Origin: Cryptomeria japonica
Taxonomy: Eukaryota; Streptophyta; Pinopsida; Cupressales; Cupressaceae
Assembly: GCF_030272615.1 (NCBI RefSeq)
Contig: NC_081412.1
Span: 687,266,583 to 687,326,582 of the forward strand
Direction: 5' to 3'
Length of the DNA stretch: 60,000 nucleotides
Of this stretch, positions 43,249-53,640 are shown one piece after another (the stretch's first letter is position 1; every line of letters begins with the position of its first letter). The notes under the pieces were generated by a model. The model saw only the letters and a program-made list of their open reading frames with translations. It was not told where the DNA came from and ran no database searches. Made by a program: the position numbers and the translations under genes.

Positions 43249-46220
43249 ATGTCTACTTCAGCTTCTAGACCCCCCATGAGAAAGGACCCTGCTTGGAAAT
43301 ATCATGAGGATTTTCCAGGGCAAGGAAAGGGGCAAACAAAATGTATGTTTTGCAAAACAATATTCCATGGAGGTATATATAGGCTGAAATACCATATTGC
43401 TGGTGTGTGTGGACATGATGCCGAACCATGCCTAAAAGCAGTCTCTGAGGCCATACGTGATTGTTATGTAATGGTTGAGGAGATTGAAAGAAAAAAGAAA
43501 CAAAAGGAGGATCGAGCGGCTATTGGGAGAGAGACAGTTTTAGGAAGAGGGACACAGTTAGGTTGTGTTGGAGGCCCTTCTTCCTTACCTCCATATCGTC
43601 CCACTCAGTTTGCTACTGTTGGTGCTTCCGTTTCTGCTTGTGCTTCTATAAGTGGCAGTGCCACCGCCACTTCTCATGCTCCTACCACTAGTAGTTGTAG
43701 TGGGAATGTTACCATTGGACCTAGGATTCGTAAATCTAGGTTGGATTCCTTCTTTGTGCCTCGCACTATTCCTGGGTCCCAACCGTCGCTTGAGGGCATG
43801 GGTTGGAACAAGGAGGTCCATGATGCTGCTAAAATGGCAATTGGCAGGTTTTGGAGCTACAGCTGTATTCCATTCTTTGTAGCCAGGTGAATGTTTTACT
43901 AACTTTTATGTTTGATAACTTTGATTGTTTTAATTTTTATACTTAACTTATCTCATTGAATTTTTATACTTAACTTATCTCATTGAGTTTCTTTGCAACA
44001 GGTCTCCTTATTGGCAACAAATGGTTGATGCCATTACCATAAGCGGGGCGGGGTTCAAAGCCCCTAGTGAGGGTGATTTGAGGGGACCCATTTTGTCTCA
44101 AATGGTGGATGATGTGAAAAAGGATTTAGATGAACAACGCCACATATGGAGCACTAAAGGTTGCACCATCATGACTGATGGTTGGACGGATAGGAGAAAT
44201 AGAACTCTCCTTAATTTTCTTGTTTCTTCTGTAGGTGATTGATTAATTTTAGTTTCATATAGTCTTTAATTTTTTATTTTTTATCTAATGGTTTATTGAA
44301 TGATCATTGACCTAGCTTTATTTTTTTATTTCAGGGGGCACCGTTTTCATCAAGTCCATTGATGCCTCCGCCCATTGCAAGAATGCCACCTACCTATGTG
44401 AGCAGATAGAGGAGGTGATTGAAGATGTGGGTGAGGAGAACGTGGTACAGGTGGTGACCGACAATGCAGCAAATTATGTTGCTGCGGGTAAACTTTTGAT
44501 TACAAACTAATTTTGTTTGCAAATTAATTACTATCTTGTAGTTTGTACCTCCATTAATTACAATTTACAATGCAACAAATTATGTTGCTGCAGGTAGACT
44601 ATTGATGGAGAGGCACCCATCTATAGTTTGGACTCCATGTGCTGCTCATTGCATTGACCTCATGTTGGAGGATATTGGAAAAATCCCATGGGTCAAGAGA
44701 TGTGTAGAAAGGGCAAGAAATGTCTGCAAATTTGTATATAATCATTCATGGGTGTTGGCTCTTATGAGACAATACACAGAGCAGAAGGAGTTGCATCGTC
44801 CAGGAATCACAAGATTTGCCACAAACTTCCTCACATTGCAGTCCATGCTTAGGTCTAAGCCTGCCTTGAGACGTATGATTGTTGGTGAGGAGTGGTCTTC
44901 CTCATCCTATGCTACCACCCCTGCAGGGATAGAGATGGCAGACTGCATTTTTGATGAGCAAGGCTTTTGGGTCCCTTGTGATGAGATAGTGAAGGTAATT
45001 TTTTTATAAATTCTACAATTTAGCTTCATGTTTTATAACTTATTATATGTATTCTCTTATTTGCTCATTTTTCTAAATTACACAATATTTTCAATTTTGC
45101 AGTTTGTTAAGCCCTTGGTGGTTTTGTTGCGAGTTGCGGATGGAGATAAGCCCGCAATGGGCTATATATATGAGGGCATGGATAGGGCGAAGGAGGCCAT
45201 CAAATTCGTCTATGGAGCAGATGAGAGCAAGTATGGTCCCATTTGGGAGATCATTGATAGGAGATGGCATCATCAGCTACATAGGCCCATCCATGCGGCA
45301 GCCTATTATCTGAATCCGGCATTCTGTTTTATCCCTTCTTTCAAGGCTGATGCGGAGGTCCTTAATGGGCTATATGCAATCATGGGGAAGATGGGACCTG
45401 CTGGTACTTCTCAGATAGACCTTTTTCGAGAGCTACAGATGTTCTCAGATGCACAAGGGGAGACTTTCTCTCGTCCTGTCGCCAAAGACGGTAGGACAAC
45501 TATGATGCCAGGTAAAAATAAATTGTTAGGCTTAATTTTAGTTTTATTCAATACTATATTGTAACTTGTTAAATGAGTTCATGAGTGAGACTGATTTTAT
45601 TTATTATTCTCATTTCAAACTCAGATCATTGGTGGAACTTTTTTGGCCCAGAGACACCAAATGTTCAAAAGTTGGCCATTCGTATCTTGAGCCAACCATG
45701 CAGCGCATCAAGTTGTGAGCGCAATTGGAGTATGTTTGAGCACATACACTCCAAGAGGCGCACTAGATTATCTGTGGAGAAGATGAATGATCTCGTCTTT
45801 GTTCACTATAACCTCCGCCTGAGAATGAGAAAGAATGCAACAGTTGACATGTCTCCTATCATTCTAGATGAGGTTGATCTTGAAGCAGAGTGGGCCAATG
45901 AGAATCAGACAGCTCCTGGGACTCCTACAGTTGTATTTAGTGATGATGACATTGATTGGATCGACCAGGTAGATATAGAGGCTGAGGCTGTAGCCATGGC
46001 AGAGGAGGAGCAGAGAGCACGAGCAGAGACAGGAAATACTGAGACTCAGAGTGACACACCTGTTCCTGATGTTGGTGAGCATGACACAGTCGTTCCTGAT
46101 GTTGGTGAGCATGGCATGGTGTCACGGGGAGCGACTATGGCTGCTGAATCATCCAGGACCTACTTTAAACGCCTTCGCAGGGGGCCAGGGCGAGAGGGTG
46201 CACAGCCCTCTCAGCCATAG
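43249..46220 (+). CDS. hAT transposase (BED finger, DUF659, C-terminal dimerisation domain)
   Basis: Six predicted exons: 43249..43886, 44002..44234, 44335..44487, 44594..44994, 45103..45511 and 45625..46220. All introns are GT..AG. The total is 2,430 nt, giving 809 residues without a stop. A BED zinc finger lies near residues 18-60 (TKCMFCKTIF ... LKYHIAGVCGH). The DUF659 region follows with the first catalytic Asp in TIMTDGWTDRR (about 271), then the second Asp in VVTDNAANY (about 333). The catalytic Glu is in SSCERNWSMFEH (about 643), within the hAT dimerisation domain (about 612-690). The C-terminal tail is acidic. The protein cuts and inserts DNA in the nucleus. The start is the first ATG before KDPAWKYHEDF. 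Confidence 0.9.
44461..44599 (+). repeat. Direct repeats at the two borders of transposase intron 3
   Basis: The last 27 bases of exon 3 and the first bases of the intron (44461..44493) recur at the end of the intron and the start of exon 4 (44567..44599) with few changes. The offset is 106 bp, exactly the intron length (44488..44593). Confidence 0.9.
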
Positions 46221-46633
46221 GCTTGTACACTTGTAGTTGTATTTAGTATTTACTATTTACCTTTGGTATTTGTATGAAACATTTGATGATGATCATATGA
46301 TGACATGGATTTTTTATTCCATGAGTTTTGTAATATTGTATACATTTGACAATATTTATATATCTATGTTTCTTATTTTCTTCAGCTACAATTTGCGTTT
46401 ATGCTTATGTGATTGATGTATACTTGTGTATGTAATCAAATGAGCCGAGTTTAATGATGTTTTTGTGTCTTTAAGGTGTATTCAATAAAGGGTGTCTGAA
46501 ACAAGTTTTAAATCTTTAAAAATCTCTAAATTTCTTGAGTTTTTCACTTTCCCGAGTCCAACCGAGTCTGGAGCCGAGTCTGACGCCGAGTCCCGAGTCC
46601 GAGTCCGAGCCGAGTCCGAGTCTCGTTTCTTTG

Positions 46634-46641
46634 GTTGTACC
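46634..46641 (+). other. 8-bp target duplication of hAT element, right copy
   Basis: GTTGTACC, identical to 42423..42430. Confidence 0.95.
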
Positions 46642-47793
46642 TCTAAAATTCAAATGAATATCATTAATACCATGGTGATCTCTCCAACTGTTAGTTTCAA
46701 ATTTGTCTTTGATTTTGGGCATAGTGAGTCATTTTCAGAGTTATTTTCGAAGGACAAATCTGTTTACTAACAGGGTGCAAGTACTAATAAAGCCATTTTC
46801 AAAATACAAACATGCAAGTGTACATGGATACATCGGCCCCCCTCTGTGTGTGTGTGAGAATCTACTTCTAAAAGTTTTATTTTGCTTCTGTTTAGTTTTG
46901 CAAGCTGTATGGTCATTTATTTACTTAATTCTCTAGACCTTGCAAAATATTTATAACAAGCAAATGCTAGATTAGAGGTGTCCACAATGAGTTTAAACAG
47001 TCACACCATTATAGGCTAGAGCATGAGGCACTTCAAATAGCCACATTTCCTACTTATGTTCAACTTTTATTCTTTCTTTTTTTCAAGCAGGTACCTACAG
47101 GAGACATTGAGGAGACAATAAATAACCCTTAAGTGTCTCCATAGTACATACCCATACTCTACGCTAAAGATGCATGCTCAAACAACATACACATACTGTG
47201 GATCAGAAGATGCGTCTCTTTGTAAACCAAGTGATCTTTAGAGATGAGCCATAAACATAGAAGCAATCTGAATGTTTCACTACAAGAGTTTTCCTTTTCT
47301 ATGTCAGTACAAGATATAAAATACAAAGTTAAACCCTAAATTTACAAGATGGACAGGGGTTACTACATCTTCCATGTCAGTTTTTGAGATGGGGCAGAAT
47401 TTTTAAAATTTCAAAATGATGACCTATAATGGTTTTCAAGAGGAAGAGGTTGAACTCTCAAACGATCAACTTCCGCACAATTGATGTATTTAGCCACTCT
47501 AGAAGAAGAAACTATTATCATACTGCCTTATTTGTTCCATTAATCATTTAATAGTTGAAAAACTTCTTGTCTGAAAGGCAACAACAACCCTTATATTTCC
47601 TTGTGATGATTTAATAAGAGCAGAGAAGCTTTTGATCCCTAAATAACAAAAACTTACCAGATGTACATAGATAAATAACTGTGTAGCACAATGTGTATTC
47701 ATAGACAAGAATTTCAATTAACAGATCACTTAATTAGATTTTTAAACGACTGAAAATAAATACAAGCAAACAAGTTAGCTAATATCCAAATAC
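46642..47793 (-). other. MutS2 intron 2 sequence without visible features
   Basis: AT-rich, with short open frames only and no repeat family recognised. It adjoins the donor of exon 2. Confidence 0.5.
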
Positions 47794-48318
47794 CTCATGA
47801 TATAGTTCTGTAGCGTCAGAGAGAATGGCAGCAACTGTTCTTGCTTGATCCTGAAGTTCATATCTCTGTTTTGAGAGAGATTCAAAAAGTCCACCTTGAC
47901 GTTCCTGTTGCCTGTCTGGCAGCAGTTTCTTCACCCATTCTCGTGCACGACTCAAAATATTGGGATCAAATTCAAGTGACTGGGCAATATCTAAGGCATT
48001 GGACTGACCAGTAGTACCCCAAAGTATGTGATAGGTTGGAAGTAAAGCCAAAATATCAAATTCCATAGCAGCATTTTCAAATCTATCATCCTCATCCTTG
48101 AGGCGAGTCAAGTCTTCATAATGTGTAGTTACAACTGTCAGATTCACGTGACAGGCAAGATGCTGTAATATGCTTGCTGAAAGTGCCATTCCTTCAGAAG
48201 GATCAGTACCACTTCCAATTTCATCAATTAAAACAAGTGATTTTCGGGTGCCAAGTTCCATAATTTTACACAGACGCTTGATGTGTGCACTATATGTGGA
48301 CAAACTTTGCTCCAAAGA
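47794..48318 (-). CDS. MutS2 exon 2 (Walker B, D-loop, switch and coiled coil)
   Basis: 175 codons, phase 0 at both ends (acceptor GTGAAG, donor GAG/GTATTT). It starts SLEQSLSTYSAHI and carries the Walker B motif SLVLIDEIGSGTDPSEG (about residues 610-626 of the joined protein). The His switch VVTTHYEDL and the stretch from WVKKLL to LYHE, which starts the long coiled coil of MutS2 proteins, follow. The residues needed for ATP hydrolysis are all present. Confidence 0.95.
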
Positions 48319-48423
48319 CTTCACAAAAACAAAAAAGTTATAGCATTAAACAGAAATAAAATAAAATATTCACATATAAAGAGCTCAACTATCAACTTGA
48401 ATATAGGAGTACTAAGAAAATAC
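48319..48423 (-). other. MutS2 intron 1, 105 bp
   Basis: It lies between ...DIGDNQ (CAG/GTATTTTC) and SLEQS.... This short intron contrasts with intron 2 of 25.6 kb in the same gene. Confidence 0.9.
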
Positions 48424-50172
48424 CTGATTATCCCCAATGTCTGCCATTATATGGTCAAACCACGGTAACCTTGGTTGACCCTTGGCTGCCAAGAATATGC
48501 CAGCTTTTGCCATGATAGCAGCAAGTCCTAGCGTCTTCATTGTTGCTGTTTTTCCTCCAGCATTAGGACCAGAAATGATCACTACCCTTTTTTGAGGCCC
48601 TATTTTAATATCTATTGGCACAGGTAATTTCACTTTATTGTCATCAGAGCTCTGGACTGTCTCAACATTTCTGGAACCACCATAAGAAGCATCATGTTTC
48701 TGGGTGGATGAATGCCTTAGAGAACTGAATTTGGAAGATGGTTTCTGAAGTGCGTGCTCTAAGAGTATAGGATGTTGAATACCTTCAATGTCAACAAATG
48801 AACACTGAGTTTCATTGATTTCAGTATTCATCTCCGTTCCTAAAATACTGCTTCCTGTAATGTGTTCTTTCTGGGTAAAAAAAGGACGCACAGCTCCTTG
48901 CCAACGAGCATGATCAGCTCTAGCACAAGCAAGATCTATAACTATGACCCTTTCTAAAACATTTATGATCTTGGTACTTTCACTTGCTATCCTGGAGACC
49001 AGCCTGCCCAAGATAGCACATTCCTCAGATCGCTCTGCAGCAGCCAGTTGCACTTCCATGTTATTCAGGTACAATGCATCCTTAGGTTCCATAAAATATG
49101 TTGCACCCGAACTGCTGACATCCAAAACTATACCACCAGGAAGTAAAGACTTCTTGGCAGCTCTAATTCCAACACACAATCGTGACCTTCTTTTTGTAAC
49201 CAATGGACTGTCAATCCCCCCAACTTCTGCAATCCTTTTAGCAGTCTCTTTAATCAATGTTTCAATAGCCTCCATATTGCTCCCTCTGTTCGACCTTACA
49301 GATGCCAAGGCAGGGCTTGCTCTATCCAGAACTGACAAAAAAGCACAGTCAAGGCAATGATCCAATTCATTTTCTAAGTTGGTACAAAAATCTGCTCCTT
49401 CAAAGATTTTGAAAAGAGGATCAAGTTCCTTCATATCTTGTGACTTAATTCTTGTTGAATTTCCATTAACAGAAACATTCATTTCTGATGCATAACTGCA
49501 GAGCTTATCATAAATGATTCTTGCTGACTGAAGTGTCCTCTTTACAGCACAAAGCTCATTAACAGTACACGCTTCCCCCAAAACAGCAGATTTTATTATT
49601 TTCCTAATATCTTGAATTCCAGAAAAATCCAGAGCATCAGGAAGCGAGAGTGCAGCAGCTGTTTGATCCAGCAATTCCTCACTATCATGCAGATCACTAC
49701 CAATGGGAAAACATCCTTCTTTAGCCAACAAATAGCACATGCTGGTAGATGTATATTGCGCTACCTGAGTGCAGAGAGATTGCCATTCTAAACAAATAAA
49801 GGTATCTTCCTCAACATTTCCTGAGTCAACCATCTTTCCACCTTCTGTGCTCAAAGCATCCCTCGTAATTTCACTCAACTCAGAATCCATTTTAGCATCT
49901 TCTTTCATGGAATGTTTATCTAAATAGCTCTTCTCCCAAATGAAAGGTAACGAAGATGATTGTTTGGATTGGCAATATCTTTTAGTTTTATCATTAGAAA
50001 ATTTTATTAATTTGCCCTTGTAGCAACTCTGAGGACATTTGATTTTCCTGTTTTTGTGCCTTGATAAGCCTTCGTCGAAGATACACAAAAGTCTATGTGC
50101 ATCCCTGTTATGTTTCTTTTTAATAACAGCAGCGTGCTTTGAACTATGGAAAAAACTAGTGCTATAGGCCAT
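48424..50172 (-). CDS. MutS2 exon 1: start, MutS core/clamp, Walker A
   Basis: 583 codons from ATG (MAYSTSFFHSS...) at 50172. MutS2 proteins are MutS-family ATPases that act on branched DNA or on stalled, collided ribosomes. In plants an organelle location is usual. The first 60 residues are rich in Ser, Lys, Arg and His and nearly free of acidic residues, which fits a transit peptide. LEW...TQVAQYTSTSMCYLLA (about 130) begins the MutS2 core. GGIVLDVSSSGATYFMEP and NMEVQLAAAERSEECAIL lie in the clamp region. Walker A is ISGPNAGGKTATMKTLGL (about 533). Upstream of the ATG the minus strand has a pyrimidine tract and CTGGGGCAG/TGAAATG, a likely 3' splice site, so a non-coding first exon may lie further upstream. 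No mutL or mismatch-binding domain I is expected or seen. Confidence 0.93.
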
Positions 50173-50299
50173 TTCACTGCCCCAGGACAACCCAATAAAA
50201 AAATAAAAGCACTCTGATATTTAAATTGATTTGTAATAAAACCATATGCCATGCTAAACATGCTCCATCTCAGAGAGGAACCACGTATTGTAACAACCA
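50157..50299 (-). repeat. MutS2 start region, one arm of an inverted duplication
   Basis: About 140 bp around the start codon, running from TGGTTGTTACAATACG (50299) through the pyrimidine tract and CAG/TGAAATGGC to TATAGCACTAG. It has a copy on the plus strand at 52693..52835. The two arms differ at roughly one base in ten and are separated by about 2.4 kb. Confidence 0.85.
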
Positions 50300-51472
50300 A
50301 AACTTTGGCACTTGCAAATGCCAGCTTTCCTGTTTCAGATTGTATCTGTGAAATCAAAAATGCATAACTACACAAAGTAAAACTTAAAAATATGTTTCAT
50401 ATAATCTAAATTCCGCAGTCATTTTAATAGAGCAGTGAAAATGGTAGCTCATACCACCTGTCAAACTATCACCTATATTGTCTTCTATCAGAAACTAATA
50501 GTAAAGAAGAATTTTGTAAGTATGCTAAGCAAAAACATTTGATTTACAACAATCAAAGAAAAGATAAATTATATCAACCAAGTCCACACATGATCAAAAG
50601 CAGCTAATGTTATTATCATCAAATGATATCATATGCAATATATTGTTCCCAACTACTTGCATAAGGGACCTCCAAATTAACAACAAAATCCATGAACTGC
50701 AACTGATTATTCAAGTTAATGGACAGTTTGTACGCACAATCAAAATGCAAAGTCCAAAACCAAATGATATAAACGAACATATAACATTCCTTGAAGAATA
50801 AAAGGACAAAAGATGAATTTCCTTGAAGTACTTTTCCCATGTGAATTTTCATTTTACCACAAGAAACAGAATTGGGGATCATGTAAGCAAAAGAATGGGA
50901 TATGTAACATTGGGCTGTTAATTAGTTGGGTGCTGGCTGCCCTTCCATAACACTTGAAAATTTATATCTTCCATCTCGCCATATCATGCTTGGGTTCAAG
51001 GATCCACTAAAGCCACATCCACCTAGCCACATTGATATGGAGAACAGTTAACTTGGGAGACAGACCTGTTGGGTTTTGAAGCTGGATAGCATTGTAATGA
51101 GTTGGCCCATCTACTGCTAGGACACAGTGCAAACAAGATGCTATTAAGTAATGTTATTATGAGAAGATTCATTTGGAAAACTTCTTCTAACCAGGGGGTG
51201 TTCACGAGGATGAAACCCCTTTATTTTCTTAGCTCTAAACTATAGGTTCACAGTTTTCAGTCCCACCATTTGAAATTATCTGCCATAATAACTGCAGCAG
51301 TTGATAGTATCATAATATCTTATGAATGTGCTTAAAGTCTATTAATCCAGACACATGAAGGATTGGATATAGTGATGCTCAGCAAGAGTGTGTGGCAGGA
51401 AATTGATCGCTTATATTATAAATTTGTCATATTGCCTATAAACAATTTGCTAATCATGACCACAGTATACAA
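50300..51472. other. MutS2 upstream region without visible features
   Basis: AT-rich. It presumably holds a 5' intron or the promoter of MutS2. No clear TATA box or first exon can be called. Confidence 0.4.
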
Positions 51473-51592
51473 GTACAACTCTAAGTTGCCAGTTTGGGTT
51501 CGGGCACCACTTTGGGTTCGAAGAACCGGTACACCAGTACGGCAAAATTTTGAAAAGGGGTTTGAGTTCGTTTGGGTTTGTTAGTACAAAAA

Positions 51593-51616
51593 CATATATA
51601 TATATATATATATATA
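51593..51616. repeat. (AT)n microsatellite
   Basis: About twelve TA units inside the deleted hAT element. Confidence 0.9.
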
Positions 51617-51790
51617 AGCATGAATTAAGATTAGCATGTCACATAGCATCATATAAACAACAAAACCAACATAAACTTGTAATCATGGCATCATGATCAT
51701 ACCATAACAGCATCATTTACATCAAGTTTAATATCAAAATGACAAAATATTCAAGTATCATTGTTTCAACTTTCAACAATTTAAAGTTTA

Positions 51791-52060
51791 ATCATCAAAT
51801 GGATTCTCTAATTCATCATCCTCATTCTCCTCCTCATCACTGACATTGACATTAGATGAACCAATGCCAATGCCAATGCCACTTACACTTGCACTTGCAC
51901 TATAAGTTTGCTCGCTATCCGAGTCATCAAATGCAACAAGCTGAGAAGTGAAAGCATCCAAATCAGTATGCTCTGGCTCTATATCCCACATCTTCGTTTC
52001 CCCTTGCTTGTAGTCACATTGCTTGTGTGAAATGAGCCAAGTTAATGTTTTAAAACTCAC
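51791..52060 (-). pseudogene. hAT transposase C-terminal tail
   Basis: About 90 residues with no proper start: ...WLISHKQCDYKQ, WDIEPEHTDLDAF, then a Ser/Gly stretch and SDEEENEDDELENPFDD before the stop. Acidic tails of this kind end many plant hAT transposases. The catalytic and dimerisation regions are gone. Confidence 0.55.
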
Positions 52061-52232
52061 TTTTAGGGTTATATTTTAATTTTTTTATATGGTGGATTTC
52101 AAAAAAAACACCATTTTTGGGCCATCAGACCCTCGGGTTCGACCTGGTACAAACCAGGCCAGTGAATCACGGACCCTGTCCGGACCAGTACGAGGGGTCT
52201 AGGGGGGCGAACCCGGTAACCTAGGTACAACT

Positions 52233-52692
52233 CAATCACAAAACAAAGAAATAAAAATCCCACTCAACCTTTCTTAGCTTCTAATCAAAGAATTTGTAAA
52301 AGCACATATTGTCATGGGAACCAGGTTAGAAACCGTGCTATGTTTTAGTAGTAAAATGGAGAACTTGTTGCAAAAATGGACCAAGTGCAAAACCTGGCAG
52401 GTGTGCCTCCTATGCTAGTGCAGCTCGGTGGGTGTTAGGGAGATGGGTTTCAGTGAACCCTTGATCACACAGCAGGATGACGAGATGGCTGGATGTCGGC
52501 TAAAGTGAAATAAAGTACTCAGACAATAGCTAAAGTGCAATGAGGACAGCCCATTCACAGATGCTGAACATGCCAATTTAGCTAAAAATACAGGAGGGCC
52601 CTAGTCAGCGAGGCTTTTCACATATGAATAGACATAAATCATGGCTTTGGGAAAGTAGTTATGTCAGATTCATCATCCAAACCATTTAGTTA
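52233..52692. other. No visible feature
   Basis: No reading frame or repeat family recognised between the hAT derivative and the inverted copy. Confidence 0.4.
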
Positions 52693-52835
52693 TGGTGGTT
52701 ACAATACGTGTTCCCCTCTGAAATGGAGCATGTTTGGCATGGCATATGGTTTTATTGCAAATCAATTTAAATATCAGTGTTTTTTTTTTATTGGTTTGTC
52801 CTGATGCAGTGAAATGGCTTATAGCATTAGAAAAT
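52693..52835 (+). repeat. Inverted copy of the MutS2 start region
   Basis: It is the plus-strand counterpart of 50299..50157, including the T-run, the CAG and TGAAATGGCTTATAGC. Similarity stops after the first few codons (MAYS, then unrelated), so it is not a second gene. Confidence 0.85.
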
Positions 52836-53444
52836 TTATGTTTTGTTCATTCTATTTTACTTTGAAACTATTCTAGTTGTCATATACTATAGACAAAAAT
52901 CTTTATGTGCTGTTTATTTTGGAATATTATGTTGATTATTAAATATTAATAATTTTGACATATAATGGTTCTCAAATTTAACATGAAAGGTAAGAATTTT
53001 TGTTAACAAATTTACACCATTATGCTCCACCTCTTACTGCCAATGTTGAATACCTCTTTGACATTAATAAATATTAAAAGATGAAAACTTCTTTGTCAAA
53101 ACCCGCAGACATTTGAACTCCAGAGCTTAGAGTACTTTATAATTTATAACTATAGCAACAACAAAAAAATGTGGGATATTTCTTGTATATTGGCTGCCTA
53201 ATAACAAAGTTTTCAAAGCTTAAATTTGTCATGAACTCCAACAACCATGAGTCACGTTTTCATGTTAAAGTTAAATGACTATAAACCAACACAATTTTTG
53301 TAGGCTCCTTTTCTTCAACTGGTTAATTGCCCCCAAAATTTATGAAACAAAATGATTCACTAATTACTGATATTGATAAACATATTCACCAACTTATAAT
53401 ATTAAATGTACAGAAAGCTAATAGACTTGTTAAAATTTGGACCA
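52836..53444. other. No visible feature
   Basis: AT-rich sequence without supported genes. Confidence 0.4.
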
Positions 53445-53640
53445 GTGGGTGTGGCTGAGTGGTAAGGCAGAACCAAAAGCATAATGTACAACAAATTGGG
53501 TTCAAATCGCACCAAAGGACCTATAGGTTCAAAATTGCAAGCGAGCGTCTAGGTTCAAATCACATCAAAATGATCAAGGACTCAAATCACAGGGTCAAGA
53601 TCCCTCAGGTGATGCAGCTACAAAGAAGTAAGCCAAAATG
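53445..53640 (+). mobile_element. tRNA-derived SINE candidate
   Basis: TGGCTGAGTGG (53452..53462) fits an RNA polymerase III A box. GGTTCAAATCG (53499..53509) fits a B box, at tRNA-like spacing (36 bp between). The B-box-like phrase GGTTCAAA recurs twice downstream (about 53526 and 53552). No cloverleaf with paired acceptor stem is evident, so this is not a functional tRNA gene. Target duplications were not found. Confidence 0.45.

Larger units (their letters stand above)
42431..46633 (+). mobile_element. Complete hAT DNA transposon, 4,203 bp
   Basis: It has terminal inverted repeats CAGAGAAACGAGACTCG (left) and CAAAGAAACGAGACTCG (right, read inward), and perfect 8-bp duplications GTTGTACC on both sides, as hAT transposases make. 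Both subterminal regions hold many CGAGTC hexamers, probable transposase binding sites. The left one also holds a near-perfect palindrome with 23-bp arms (42525..42572). The transposase gene is uninterrupted after removal of five introns, so the element may be autonomous. It lies in plus orientation in intron 2 of the minus-strand MutS2 gene. Confidence 0.95.
22158..47793 (-). other. MutS2 intron 2, 25,636 bp, filled with transposable elements
   Basis: It joins exon 2 (ending GAG/GTATTT) to exon 3 in phase 0. It contains a solo LTR, the nested units E, C and D, a Gypsy pol remnant and a complete hAT transposon. These cover at least 20 kb of it. The rest (for example 22158..23284, 23949..24380 and 46642..47793) shows no gene or repeat that I can support. 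The exons on either side are intact, so the intron is presumably spliced despite its size. Confidence 0.8.
51481..52224 (-). mobile_element. Deleted hAT-type transposon, 744 bp, with 8-bp duplication
   Basis: GTACAACT occurs at 51473..51480 and 52225..52232. The termini CTAAGTTGCC (left) and CTAGGTTACC (right, inward) match at 8 of 10 bases, with GGGTTCG following in both. The interior keeps only a C-terminal coding end on the minus strand and subterminal GC-rich repeats. It would depend on a transposase from elsewhere. Confidence 0.8.

Noticed and set aside
52801-52835. Second MutS2-like gene start on the plus strand
   Set aside because: Only the acceptor and first four codons are copied; the following sequence has no MutS2 similarity.
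53445-53525. Functional tRNA gene
   Set aside because: Boxes A and B are present, but the acceptor and anticodon stems do not pair convincingly.
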